In this document: positions 1 to 6,403 of the stretch, piece by piece
Numbering within the stretch: position 1 is the first letter of the stretch
Layout of the letters: every line of letters starts with the position of its first letter
Origin: Desulfobacteraceae bacterium
GTDB taxonomy: Bacteria; Desulfobacterota; Desulfobacteria; Desulfobacterales; SURF-7
Assembly: GCA_030619585.1 (NCBI GenBank)
Contig: JAUXBD010000005.1
Coordinates: 1 to 12,483 of the forward strand
Direction of reading: 5' to 3'
DNA: 12,483 nucleotides
Made by a program: the position numbers and the translations under genes
Notes under the pieces: model-generated
Seen by the model: only the letters and a program-made list of their open reading frames with translations
What the model was told of the DNA's origin: nothing
Databases searched by the model: none

Positions 1-171
1 ATATCGGGTATCAATAGGTACATGTGTTTCAAGGCAGATTCCACTTTTGCTCACATTCAAAGTGCGCCCCATACCATGGTGGACAGCCTCATTGTTTTCA
101 TCAAGGCAATTGAATGATGTAAGTTTAAACGCCTCGAATCTGTTGTACTTTCTACTTTCGAACGGTTTCAT
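1..171 (-). CDS. PilZ-domain protein, N-terminal part only
   Basis: The first 57 codons of a leftward gene that continues past the window edge. The ATG at 171 is preceded by GGAG about ten bases upstream. The translation shows the two PilZ signatures: an RxxxR motif (R7-KYN-R11) and a [DN]xSxxG-type motif (N39-VSKSG, ending at G44), spaced as in the c-di-GMP-binding beta barrel. PilZ domains usually bind cyclic di-GMP and control motility, exopolysaccharide or other outputs; since only the start is visible, any additional domain and the actual output are unknown. An alternative ATG at 178 is out of frame and meets a stop after a few codons, so 171 is preferred. Seen: motifs and start. Known: PilZ ligand. 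Inferred: c-di-GMP effector. Confidence 0.8.
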   Translation of the reverse strand, partial: MKPFESRKYNRFEAFKLTSFNCLDENNEAVHHGMGRTLNVSKSGICLETHVPIDTRY

Positions 172-189
172 AATACATTTTCTCCTTTT

Positions 190-229
190 CCGAATTTATT
201 AACCTTGTATATTCGGTGATTGCAAGGTT
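190..229 (-). promoter_or_regulatory. Candidate pseudoknot in the PilZ mRNA leader
   Basis: Read on the minus strand, two perfect stems interleave. Stem A pairs AACCTTG (229-223) with CAAGGTT (207-201). Stem B pairs CCGAAT (216-211) with ATTCGG (195-190). The order A1-B1-A2-B2 is that of an H-type pseudoknot, with connecting loops of 6, 3 and 5 nt. Stem B ends four A residues before the GGAG ribosome-binding site of the PilZ gene. The stems could instead be two mutually exclusive hairpins. This layout resembles small translational riboswitches in shape, but no known ligand-binding consensus was recognised. The five-base loop spanning the 7-bp stem is tight. Function is inference. Confidence 0.35.
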
Positions 230-439
230 GTTTCTAAAAACCATACATCCCAAATTCCGAAAATAACATCCAGATACTTTACTCTACCTTATAATGCATT
301 AAAAATGCAACCCTTAACCGCTTGTATACATTGTGCGGTCAATACTTCCAAATGCGTTTACACTTCCGCATGGACAAGAAATTGTTTGCTTTACGGATGT
401 TTAAGAATAGATTATGGCGCTTACACACAAGGCGGCGAA
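230..439. other. Intergenic, AT-rich, no gene seen
   Basis: No convincing gene on either strand. It should hold the promoter of the leftward PilZ gene and possibly that of the rightward fragment starting at 440, but no strong -35/-10 pair stands out. The one clear structure is a perfect palindrome with a 3-base centre, TGCATT-AAA-AATGCA (295-309), which could be an operator for the PilZ gene. An open frame from 305 in phase with the fragment at 440 has no family resemblance before residue 46. Confidence 0.4.
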
Positions 440-541
440 ATGTCAGGTATTAAACGAAGAATTGAAAATCAATTTGAAAAATTGGCGCATGTGCTCTATC
501 AAAGCCCCTTTAAGGTTCTGATTTTATCATTCAATTCATAG
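440..541 (+). pseudogene. N-terminal remnant of an RND/MMPL-type exporter (probable)
   Basis: A 33-residue reading frame starts at ATG 440, preceded by AAGGCGG a few bases upstream. Its start (MSGIKRRIENQFEKLAHVLYQSPFKVLIL) resembles the cytoplasmic amphipathic lead-in and beginning of the first membrane helix of hydrophobe/RND-superfamily (MMPL) exporters, which typically begin with a short helix of the type 'IE..FE.....YR...' and then a long TM1. Here the frame ends after 'SFNS', in the middle of what should be TM1, and the end of the convergent FG-GAP gene follows 12 bases later. A functional exporter would be ~800 residues or more, so this reads as a gene cut by rearrangement or deletion. 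The family assignment rests on a short stretch and is tentative; it could be a chance frame. Confidence 0.35.
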
Positions 542-553
542 TCCGTAAATCCA

Positions 554-2170
554 CTATTTTGCTATCAAAATGCAAACATTATCCTTTTCCCGAAACGGGT
601 AGATTATGACAACATCACTTTTGGAATCATTATTCATTTTTTTAGATTTAACTTTGCGGCCATGTTTCGGCAATTCTATTTTCAGCCTTGTAACTATTTT
701 GAGTATATCGCCCTGGGATTGATATCTTGGTGCTTCTTCTCCAAACAATTTTACACTAGAGCCTATCAGCAGTTCAGTATTATCAAAACTAAACATACAG
801 TCTAATTTGTCGGCACCATTAAAATTCCCATCAAAATCCATAACAGGAAAGGTATTATGGTCATTTATATCAAATTTGAATCTGCTTTTTATGGTATAGT
901 CCGCTTTTTCAGGATATCTACCATCGTCATTTAGGATGTAAACATTGGTTTTTAGGCTGACTTTTCCTGTAACTAACGTGGAAATTATTTTTAATATTCC
1001 AAACTCTGAAACACCAAATATCATATCTAGTTTGCCGTCATAATTTAAATCTGTTAGACAGTGATCTCCCACAAGACCCGGATTAAAGATAATCTGATCC
1101 GGTACTTTATTAAAAATTCCGCCTTTTGACGGATCATCATTGTTCTTTTTCCCAAAAAAGAACAGGAAATGTTGTCTCGGGTCCAGGAACCCGGCCTTTA
1201 ATGAAGATTGCTCAACAATAATATCTAATAATCCATCGTTGTTGATATCCTTGATATATTGAATTCGCAGCTGATCTTCCATCTCTTGTCGAATGTAAAC
1301 ATTCATAACATTCTCCATCAAAACTGAAAATTCCTTTGTAACTTTAAAACCAAGAGCTGCAGTTGTTGAGTTTTCATCTGAATAATTCCCCATTTTATCC
1401 TGGAAGAAAATTTTTAGATTACTTTCATCAACTATAATTATATCAGATAGCTTATCTCCATTATAATCTGAAAAGATAACACTTGGAGTTCCATAAGCGG
1501 CCACAAAAAAATTCTGGTCAATCTCTTTTAAAAGCGCCAAACTTTCTCTGCGCGCAACACTGCTATTCAATGAGATGCTCAACCTTGATTGAAAATTAAA
1601 ATCTCCGTTGAGGCCTTTACTGTAAATAACATAGCTTTTAAAATGAGGAATAAGAATCTCATCAATGCCGTCTGAATTCAAATCCAAAGCAAAATTAAAG
1701 TTTCTAAAAAACGTTTTATCTGAAAGTTTAAACATGGAATCAATTTCCAGCAGCTTTTTTGGAGTCACGTCATAGTGGAGGCCTGTTTGCTCATAGTAAA
1801 ATATCCCGGAACCATTAATAAAAAGGATCTCCAAACCTTTTGCCGGGCTAACATCTGATAAATCAAAAACTATTGCAGATTGATCAAGTTTAAAACTCTG
1901 GTCAGCTTTTTTATTGAAACCTGTTTTTGTCTGAAAAAATATGGAAAAGTGACGGATAGGTCCTGCATCACTCTTTTTGAAGAAAAAAAACAGAAAGTCA
2001 TTCAACCCGTCTTCATTAAGATCTTCGACAAGATAATCAACCCCCTTACCCTCCACATTTAAATAGAAAGGTTCGAACCTCTGTTGTCGGGCAATGCTTT
2101 CGTGTATGCCAAAAGCACCTATAAAAACAGTCATAAGGAAAAGAAATAAAGTTCTATTCAAATTTGACAT
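554..2170 (-). CDS. Secreted FG-GAP/VCBS-repeat protein
   Basis: About 538 residues. A hydrophobic N-terminal segment after a short basic start looks like a Sec signal peptide ending near the HESIA region. The body holds at least six calcium-loop motifs of the DxNxDGxxD type, typical of FG-GAP/VCBS beta-propeller blades: DLNEDGLND (near residue 50), DLNSDGIDE (~165), DYNGDKLSD (~237), DINNDGLLD (~310), DLNYDGKLD (~376), plus degenerate copies near 447 and 514. Such proteins are exported and often bind ligands or other proteins; the exact role here is unknown. I chose ATG 2170, which has AGGATGGTG upstream, over the in-frame ATG 2182, which has no ribosome-binding site at a workable distance. 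It lies 46 bp downstream of the methyltransferase stop, so the two may be cotranscribed. The gene is visibly AT-rich compared with the cytochrome operon. Confidence 0.75.
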   Translation of the reverse strand: MSNLNRTLFLFLMTVFIGAFGIHESIARQQRFEPFYLNVEGKGVDYLVEDLNEDGLNDFLFFFFKKSDAGPIRHFSIFFQTKTGFNKKADQSFKLDQSAIVFDLSDVSPAKGLEILFINGSGIFYYEQTGLHYDVTPKKLLEIDSMFKLSDKTFFRNFNFALDLNSDGIDEILIPHFKSYVIYSKGLNGDFNFQSRLSISLNSSVARRESLALLKEIDQNFFVAAYGTPSVIFSDYNGDKLSDIIIVDESNLKIFFQDKMGNYSDENSTTAALGFKVTKEFSVLMENVMNVYIRQEMEDQLRIQYIKDINNDGLLDIIVEQSSLKAGFLDPRQHFLFFFGKKNNDDPSKGGIFNKVPDQIIFNPGLVGDHCLTDLNYDGKLDMIFGVSEFGILKIISTLVTGKVSLKTNVYILNDDGRYPEKADYTIKSRFKFDINDHNTFPVMDFDGNFNGADKLDCMFSFDNTELLIGSSVKLFGEEAPRYQSQGDILKIVTRLKIELPKHGRKVKSKKMNNDSKSDVVIIYPFREKDNVCILIAK

Positions 2171-2216
2171 TTTTTTCACCATCCTGTGTCAGCTTTAAGA
2201 AATGTGGATGAGTTTC

Positions 2217-2774
2217 TCAAATCTGGTTATTTATAGCCACAAGCGAAGTCAAGGCCACATGATCGCCTTTTTCAGGAGCCGACGACACGTTATAGTAGAT
2301 TATATTAAGTGATAAGAATTCGCGAAGAAGTTCATTTGGCATCAGGATATAATCCCTGCGCATTGAGCTTTTGTTGCCACCTGTTTTTTCCATGTATGTT
2401 GCAAAAATAAGAACCCCTCCGGGCACAAGACCTTTTAAAATTTGGGGGAAAAGTCTTCTGCTCAAAAACTTTATGTTTATTATAAGGCTGTATCGATTTT
2501 CAGGTATGTTAAACAGGTCAAGATCGGCACAAATCCGGTTTGTTCCAGGATGAACGCCTTCAAGGTTTTTTAAACCCAAATCTGAAATGTCCACCGCATC
2601 CACCATGAACCCTTTTTGTGCAAGGAACAGAGAATTCCTTCCATTACCGGCCGCTATATCAAGGCTTCTTCCCTTTGGCGCTAATTTGTAAAAATTTTTT
2701 GCAATATCAGAAGGAGTGCTAGAATGGTTTTTTTCTATATATCTTTTATTCCACTTTATTCTGTCTTTTTCCAA
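2217..2774 (-). CDS. Class I SAM-dependent methyltransferase (TehB-like)
   Basis: A 185-residue Rossmann-fold methyltransferase. Motif I is LDIAAGNGRNS (residues 38-48), the SAM glycine loop; the acidic residue at the end of strand 2 is in VDAVDIS (58-64); a later ICADLDLF (81-88) and the GLVPGGVLIF stretch (115-124) match the remaining core. The WNKRY start is usual for TehB/UbiE-like small methyltransferases. The substrate cannot be read from the sequence; tellurite or thiol detoxification relatives exist, as do many unassigned ones. The start is TTG at 2774, backed by AGGAGG four bases upstream; no ATG fits better. That ribosome-binding site would overlap the stop codon of the upstream winged-helix gene if its frameshift were repaired, suggesting translational coupling. 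Confidence 0.8.
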   Translation of the reverse strand: MEKDRIKWNKRYIEKNHSSTPSDIAKNFYKLAPKGRSLDIAAGNGRNSLFLAQKGFMVDAVDISDLGLKNLEGVHPGTNRICADLDLFNIPENRYSLIINIKFLSRRLFPQILKGLVPGGVLIFATYMEKTGGNKSSMRRDYILMPNELLREFLSLNIIYYNVSSAPEKGDHVALTSLVAINNQI

Positions 2775-2793
2775 AGCGCCTCCTTATGATTCT

Positions 2794-3108
2794 TTAAGCA
2801 TATTTCCGACTCCGGGAACTGTTATAATGAGATGGGGGGTCAGTAGGGTCGTCCTTAAGTTTGGCACGAAGATGCTGAATGTGTACATCAATTGTCCGGC
2901 TCCATTTATAAAGGTTGGCGTCGGACCACAGTTCACTCTTTATAACTTTCCTTTCAATTACACTGCCTAAATTTTCAGCAAGCAGATAAAGGAGATCGAA
3001 CTCTTTTTTAGTTAAAGAAACCTTTTCACGATTAACGTCTACTGTCCTTGTGTTTGAATCCAGGCTGATGTCCTGGAATTCAAATATTTTTTTTGATGAT
3101 AGCAACAT
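2794..3108 (-). CDS. Winged-helix protein of OmpR/PhoB type, no receiver domain, frameshifted
   Basis: As read, 104 residues. Residues 8-85 match the C-terminal DNA-binding domain of OmpR/PhoB response regulators: F-x-DISLD-x-NTRTV, the SLTKKEFDLLYLLAEN helix, and the recognition-helix region RTIDVHIQHLRAKLKDD. No phosphoacceptor receiver domain precedes it; an in-frame TAA lies just upstream of ATG 3108. After P91 the frame turns to a nonsense tail. With one C fewer in the six-C run (2839-2834, G on the plus strand), the wing strand HLIITVPGVG and a new end MLKES appear, with the stop TAA at 2786-2784. So the gene is probably a repaired CDS of 107 residues (2784-3108) hit by a one-base insertion, a sequencing error, or a +1 slip. 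No good ribosome-binding site is visible. It is divergent from the cytochrome operon and may bind the phased repeats at 3233-3290. Confidence 0.75.
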   Translation of the reverse strand: MLLSSKKIFEFQDISLDSNTRTVDVNREKVSLTKKEFDLLYLLAENLGSVIERKVIKSELWSDANLYKWSRTIDVHIQHLRAKLKDDPTDPPSHYNSSRSRKYA

Positions 3109-3201
3109 TATATGTTGTCTTTAAATTGTTGTTGTGATAAAAACGCTCAAATAAATAAAATCATTTTCTAAAAGATATACACAATACATAGCTAGCAAAT
3201 C

Positions 3202-3217
3202 TTAACCCTTTGGTCAA
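3202..3217. promoter_or_regulatory. Candidate CRP/FNR-type near-palindrome
   Basis: TTAACC-CTTT-GGTCAA: the two 6-base arms are inverted copies with one mismatch (TTAACC against TTGACC). Half sites of this kind are typical of CRP/FNR-superfamily dimers. It sits upstream of the phased TGTAA array in the divergent promoter region. A nitrosative-stress regulator of that superfamily would suit an HAO operon, but this is speculative and the short site could be chance. Confidence 0.25.
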
Positions 3218-3232
3218 GGTTCCATTGAATCA

Positions 3233-3290
3233 TGTAAATATTTTGTAAAGATCTGTAAGGTATCGGTAAGGGCTTGTATAAATTGTGTAA
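3233..3290 (+). promoter_or_regulatory. Six helically phased TGTAA-type direct repeats (operator array)
   Basis: Units begin at 3233 (TGTAA), 3244 (TGTAA), 3254 (TGTAA), 3265 (GGTAA), 3275 (TGTAT) and 3286 (TGTAA). The steps are 11, 10, 11, 10 and 11 bp, an average of about 10.5 bp, so all six face the same side of the helix. Tandem direct half-sites at about 11-bp spacing are the usual targets of OmpR/PhoB-family winged-helix proteins, and such a gene lies divergently at 2794-3108. The array ends 16 bp before a candidate -35 element, the position of an activator bound upstream of RNA polymerase. Repeats and spacing are directly seen; the binding protein is inferred. Confidence 0.6.
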
Positions 3291-3306
3291 ATTGAATGCA
3301 TGGATA

Positions 3307-3336
3307 TTGACTTAACCTTTTTTTCATATATTTAAT
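3307..3336 (+). promoter_or_regulatory. Candidate sigma70-type promoter of the cytochrome operon
   Basis: TTGACT (3307-3312) as -35, with TATTTA (3329-3334, 16-bp spacer) or TTTAAT (3331-3336, 18-bp spacer) as -10. The weak -10 fits an activator-dependent promoter. A leader of about 90 bases follows before the ATG at 3436; no clear terminator or known riboswitch was seen in it. Confidence 0.45.
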
Positions 3337-3435
3337 ACCTAAAGTTTAATGCCTTTATGTGAGTTTGCAGTGAAATGGGAAGAATAATACTTCTCATATC
3401 CTGTCTGATAATTAAATACAAAATAGGGAAACACA

Positions 3436-4044
3436 ATGCAACAACCGTCGATAATCAAGGAAAATCAAAAAGCTGTTTATGCAGTGGCAGCCATATGCCT
3501 TTTTATTATAATAAGGACCTTTGCTTGTGCTCCTGTTGAAAAAAAGAGGGACTTGACTGCTTATTTAGAAGCCCGTGTTGTAGACTATGCCCCGGTGGAA
3601 GGAGAACTGTGCCCTTTGATGCTGCACCGTGAAAAAATGTTTGAATACAGCTGCAATGAATGCCACCAAAAGTTCCAAACTGAGCCCAAAGGGAAAAAGC
3701 GCTTGGCTGAGCACACAAAGCTTACGCTAAAGCATGGGCGAAACGACTATTGTTTAAACTGCCATCATGAAACCAACCGTAATGTTTATGTAACCCACGA
3801 CGGAAAGGAGATACTTTCCGATAAACCTGAAGAGCTTTGCGCCAAGTGCCACGGTGTTGTTTATCGTGACTGGGAAGTAGGAGCGCACGGCAAGCTGGAA
3901 GGTTTCTGGGATATATCGACAGAAGGCAGGCAGTCATTAGTGTGTATCGAATGTCATGATCCACATGATCCTAAATTCAAACCACTAAACCCCATGCCTG
4001 GCCCTTCAATTTTAGGTAGGAAAACAGATAAGGAAATTCATTAA
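3436..4044 (+). CDS. Membrane-anchored tetraheme cytochrome c
   Basis: 202 residues. An N-terminal hydrophobic helix (about 12-30) acts as an uncleaved anchor or signal; the cysteine at 31 does not sit in a good lipobox. Four CXXCH heme c sites follow: C73-NEC-H77, C106-LNC-H110, C135-AKC-H139 and C170-IEC-H174. The C-terminal HGKLEGFWD...CIECHDPHDPKF block is of the type seen in cytochromes that accompany NrfC/NrfD modules. It should sit on the periplasmic side and pass electrons between the Fe-S subunit and the octaheme cytochrome. AGGGA lies upstream of ATG 3436. The stop TAA overlaps the next ATG (TAATG at 4042-4046), implying coupled translation. No closer match to a named protein (such as NrfH or HaoC) can be claimed from sequence alone. 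Confidence 0.88.
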   Translation: MQQPSIIKENQKAVYAVAAICLFIIIRTFACAPVEKKRDLTAYLEARVVDYAPVEGELCPLMLHREKMFEYSCNECHQKFQTEPKGKKRLAEHTKLTLKHGRNDYCLNCHHETNRNVYVTHDGKEILSDKPEELCAKCHGVVYRDWEVGAHGKLEGFWDISTEGRQSLVCIECHDPHDPKFKPLNPMPGPSILGRKTDKEIH

Positions 4045-5033
4045 TGTCTGATTTAAATCATGAAAACAACTCCACAACAGGCGATACTTCGTCCGGACCA
4101 GATTCCGACGATAGCAGGAAAGTATTTCAGCCCTTAACAAGGAGAAGCTTTATAAAGGCAGGCACCTTAGGCGCTTTTTTTGCGGGCGGCTCCGGTTTAG
4201 CAATGCTGCCGCTTCATAGATTTAAAAGTGACACGTCGTTTTCAGAATACTTTCAGCAGCAGTATGAGCGCCTTACACCTGAAAAGATGGAAAGGGTTCT
4301 AACGCGGATTGAAAAAAGCGTAAAGGATAGTTACGGCGTTGACGCCACAGTCAAAGATCCTAAACCCCTGCCCGGCGTTCAGTATGCATATGCTTTAAAT
4401 ATCGGCCGCTGTGTGGGATGCAGGCGATGCGTACATGCATGTGTGGAGGAAAATAATCAGTCAAGAGATCCTGAAATTCAGTATATAAGGGTTCTGGATA
4501 TGCCGAAAGGCACACTTGATGTGGAAAGATCCGGTCACTACTATGAACCGGAAAAAGTTCCGCAAGAGGGAAAGTATTATATGCCGGTTCAGTGCCAGCA
4601 ATGTGAAAATCCGGCTTGTGTAAAAGCGTGCCCTGTTCGTGCAACCTGGAAAGATAAAGACGGAATAGTTGTAATTGACTACAACTGGTGTATTGGCTGC
4701 CGTTACTGTGAAGCAGCATGTCCTTACTGGGCCAGGCGTTTCAATTTTGCTACACCAAGAATTCCAAAGGATAAAATCAACAAGGATATGGCGTATCTCG
4801 GCAACCGGATTCGTCCAAGGGGGACGATGGAAAAATGTACATTCTGTCTTGGCCGTGTTCGTAAGGGCCTTCTTCCTAAATGTGTTGAGGCATGTCCCAC
4901 CGGGGCGAGGCAGTTTGGCAACCTTTTGGATCCCAAGAGCGTTATCAGGCATATTCTTCGGGAGAAGCGTGTCTACGTGTTAAAAGAGGAAGTGGGAACA
5001 CGACCCAAATTTTATTACTGGTTTGACAAATAG
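4044..5033 (+). CDS. Tat-exported ferredoxin-like protein with four [4Fe-4S] clusters (NrfC/HmcB/TtrB type)
   Basis: 329 residues. A twin-arginine signal, LTRRSFIKAG with R33-R34, precedes a hydrophobic stretch, so the folded protein is probably exported to the periplasm. Sixteen cysteines make four cluster sites: C123/126/129/133, C184/187/192/196, C216/219/222/226 and C265/268/280/284. The order and spacing are those of the NrfC/DmsB/PsrB group of electron-transfer subunits, which dock onto an NrfD-type membrane partner. Here the NrfD-like gene follows after 20 bp and the tetraheme gene overlaps upstream, so it likely wires the quinone site to the hemes. All cluster ligands are present. The long, acidic N-terminal lead before the twin arginines is a little unusual. 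Confidence 0.92.
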   Translation: MSDLNHENNSTTGDTSSGPDSDDSRKVFQPLTRRSFIKAGTLGAFFAGGSGLAMLPLHRFKSDTSFSEYFQQQYERLTPEKMERVLTRIEKSVKDSYGVDATVKDPKPLPGVQYAYALNIGRCVGCRRCVHACVEENNQSRDPEIQYIRVLDMPKGTLDVERSGHYYEPEKVPQEGKYYMPVQCQQCENPACVKACPVRATWKDKDGIVVIDYNWCIGCRYCEAACPYWARRFNFATPRIPKDKINKDMAYLGNRIRPRGTMEKCTFCLGRVRKGLLPKCVEACPTGARQFGNLLDPKSVIRHILREKRVYVLKEEVGTRPKFYYWFDK

Positions 5034-5053
5034 ATAAAACGTGGAGACAGATA

Positions 5054-6325
5054 ATGGAAGAACTTAGAAATAGTGTTGCACGAAAAGAGGTGATAGCCGA
5101 AGAGTTGACAAAATACGGGCTGTTTCTTTATCGTGCTCTAAGGCTTAGTTTTATAGGAGACAAGGCCTTTTATACCTGGATGGTCATCCTGACAGTTATC
5201 TCAATGTTCGGGCTCAGGGCCTACTGCAATCAGCTTGTGGGGGGGCTTGCAACCACCGGCATGACCGACCAGGTCTCGTGGGGAATATACATTGCAAATT
5301 TTACCTTTCTTGTTGGTATGGCTGCCGCGGCTGTTATGCTGGTAATACCGGCGTATGTTTATAAAGACGAGGAGATGCATAATATAGTTATATTCGGTGA
5401 GCTTCTTGCTGTTTCGGTCATGATTATGTGCCTTCTTTTTGTTAACGTTGATCTTGGCCGTCCCGGACGTTTCTGGCATTTAACCCCGGTGATAGGTCTT
5501 TTCAACTTTCCTGTATCGATGCTTAGCTGGGATGTTGTGGTGCTAATGGGATACCTGCTGATAAATGCCCATGTGTGCGGTTATCTTTTATATATGAAAT
5601 ACCTTGGCAGAAAACCTAACAAGTGGCTATACATGCCATTCGTGTTTTTATCTATTGTATGGGCCATCTCCATTCACACAGTAACCGCTTTTCTCTACGT
5701 GGGTCTTGCAGGTCGCCCTTTCTGGAATGCGGCGATTGTAGCTCCAAGGTTTATAGGGTCTGCTTTTACAGCCGGTCCGGCGCTTATGATTATTGCCTTT
5801 CAGATTATCAGGAAAGTTTCAGGATACCATATTGGAGATCGTGCTTTTCATCTGCTAAGGCAGATAGTGACCATATCTTTGTTGATCAGCCTTTTCCTGT
5901 TTGGATGTGAAGTTTTCAAAGAGTTTTACAGCCAGTCTTTGCACGGTTCAAGTGCACGCTATCTTTTTTTCGGGCTTCATGGCCACAATGCACTTGTGCC
6001 CTGGATATGGTCGGCAATTATAATGGAGTTGGCGGCAACAGTAATACTTCTAAGACCTATGGAAAAAGGTAAGGCTGGTTTTGGGTGGTTGAACCTTGCC
6101 TGCATACTGGCTGTGGTAGGGATCTGGATAGAAAAAGGCCCCGGACTGATCATACCCGGCTTTTTGCCGACACCGCTCGGGGAGATCGTCGAATATGTTC
6201 CTTCATTCAACGAGGTTCTGGTCTGTATAGGAATCTGGGCTTTTGGTACTCTTATGTTTAGCTGGATGTTGCGTCTTGCCATCCCGATCCTATCAGGAAA
6301 GTTCCATAAACTGGAAGGGGAGTAG
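5054..6325 (+). CDS. NrfD-like membrane subunit (quinone-interacting)
   Basis: 423 residues, about ten membrane helices. Typical NrfD/PsrC-superfamily marks are QVSWGIYIANFTFLVGMAAA (73-92), the VDLGRPGRFWHL loop (132-143), SWDVVVLMGY (158-167) and IHTVTAFL followed by RPFWNAA and PRFIGSAFTAGPA (207-243). The length and ten-helix pattern resemble the longer members found in HmcC, DsrP and ActC rather than eight-helix PsrC. These subunits bind menaquinone and hand electrons to, or take them from, an NrfC-like Fe-S protein; they lack their own heme. GGAG lies seven bases before ATG 5054. A 78-bp gap separates it from the HAO-like gene and holds a short CCCC...GGGG hairpin (6352-6366) without a T-run, which might tune downstream expression. 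Confidence 0.93.
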   Translation: MEELRNSVARKEVIAEELTKYGLFLYRALRLSFIGDKAFYTWMVILTVISMFGLRAYCNQLVGGLATTGMTDQVSWGIYIANFTFLVGMAAAAVMLVIPAYVYKDEEMHNIVIFGELLAVSVMIMCLLFVNVDLGRPGRFWHLTPVIGLFNFPVSMLSWDVVVLMGYLLINAHVCGYLLYMKYLGRKPNKWLYMPFVFLSIVWAISIHTVTAFLYVGLAGRPFWNAAIVAPRFIGSAFTAGPALMIIAFQIIRKVSGYHIGDRAFHLLRQIVTISLLISLFLFGCEVFKEFYSQSLHGSSARYLFFGLHGHNALVPWIWSAIIMELAATVILLRPMEKGKAGFGWLNLACILAVVGIWIEKGPGLIIPGFLPTPLGEIVEYVPSFNEVLVCIGIWAFGTLMFSWMLRLAIPILSGKFHKLEGE

Positions 6326-6403
6326 AAAAGGTTGAAACTTTGGTTAGTAAGCCCCGTTTTATGGGGATAACTGTAAATTATTAAATTATGGAGGCAATGC
6401 AAC

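Noticed and set aside
305..439. Upstream extension of the frame at 440 to an ATG at 305
   Set aside because: The first 45 residues are cysteine-rich with no family resemblance, no ribosome-binding site precedes 305, and the family-like part begins exactly at ATG 440.
3233..3290. Phased repeats as a CRISPR array or iteron origin
   Set aside because: Units are only 5 bp with 10-11 bp steps, far too short for CRISPR repeats and spacers. Iterons are longer and no replication initiator gene lies nearby.
4461..4952. Long antisense frame inside the Fe-S protein gene
   Set aside because: The plus-strand frame has all sixteen cluster cysteines in order; the antisense frame has no recognisable motif and is a shadow.
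6352..6366. CCCC...GGGG hairpin as a rho-independent terminator before the HAO-like gene
   Set aside because: The stem is only four base pairs with no T-run, and the gene order favours a single operon.
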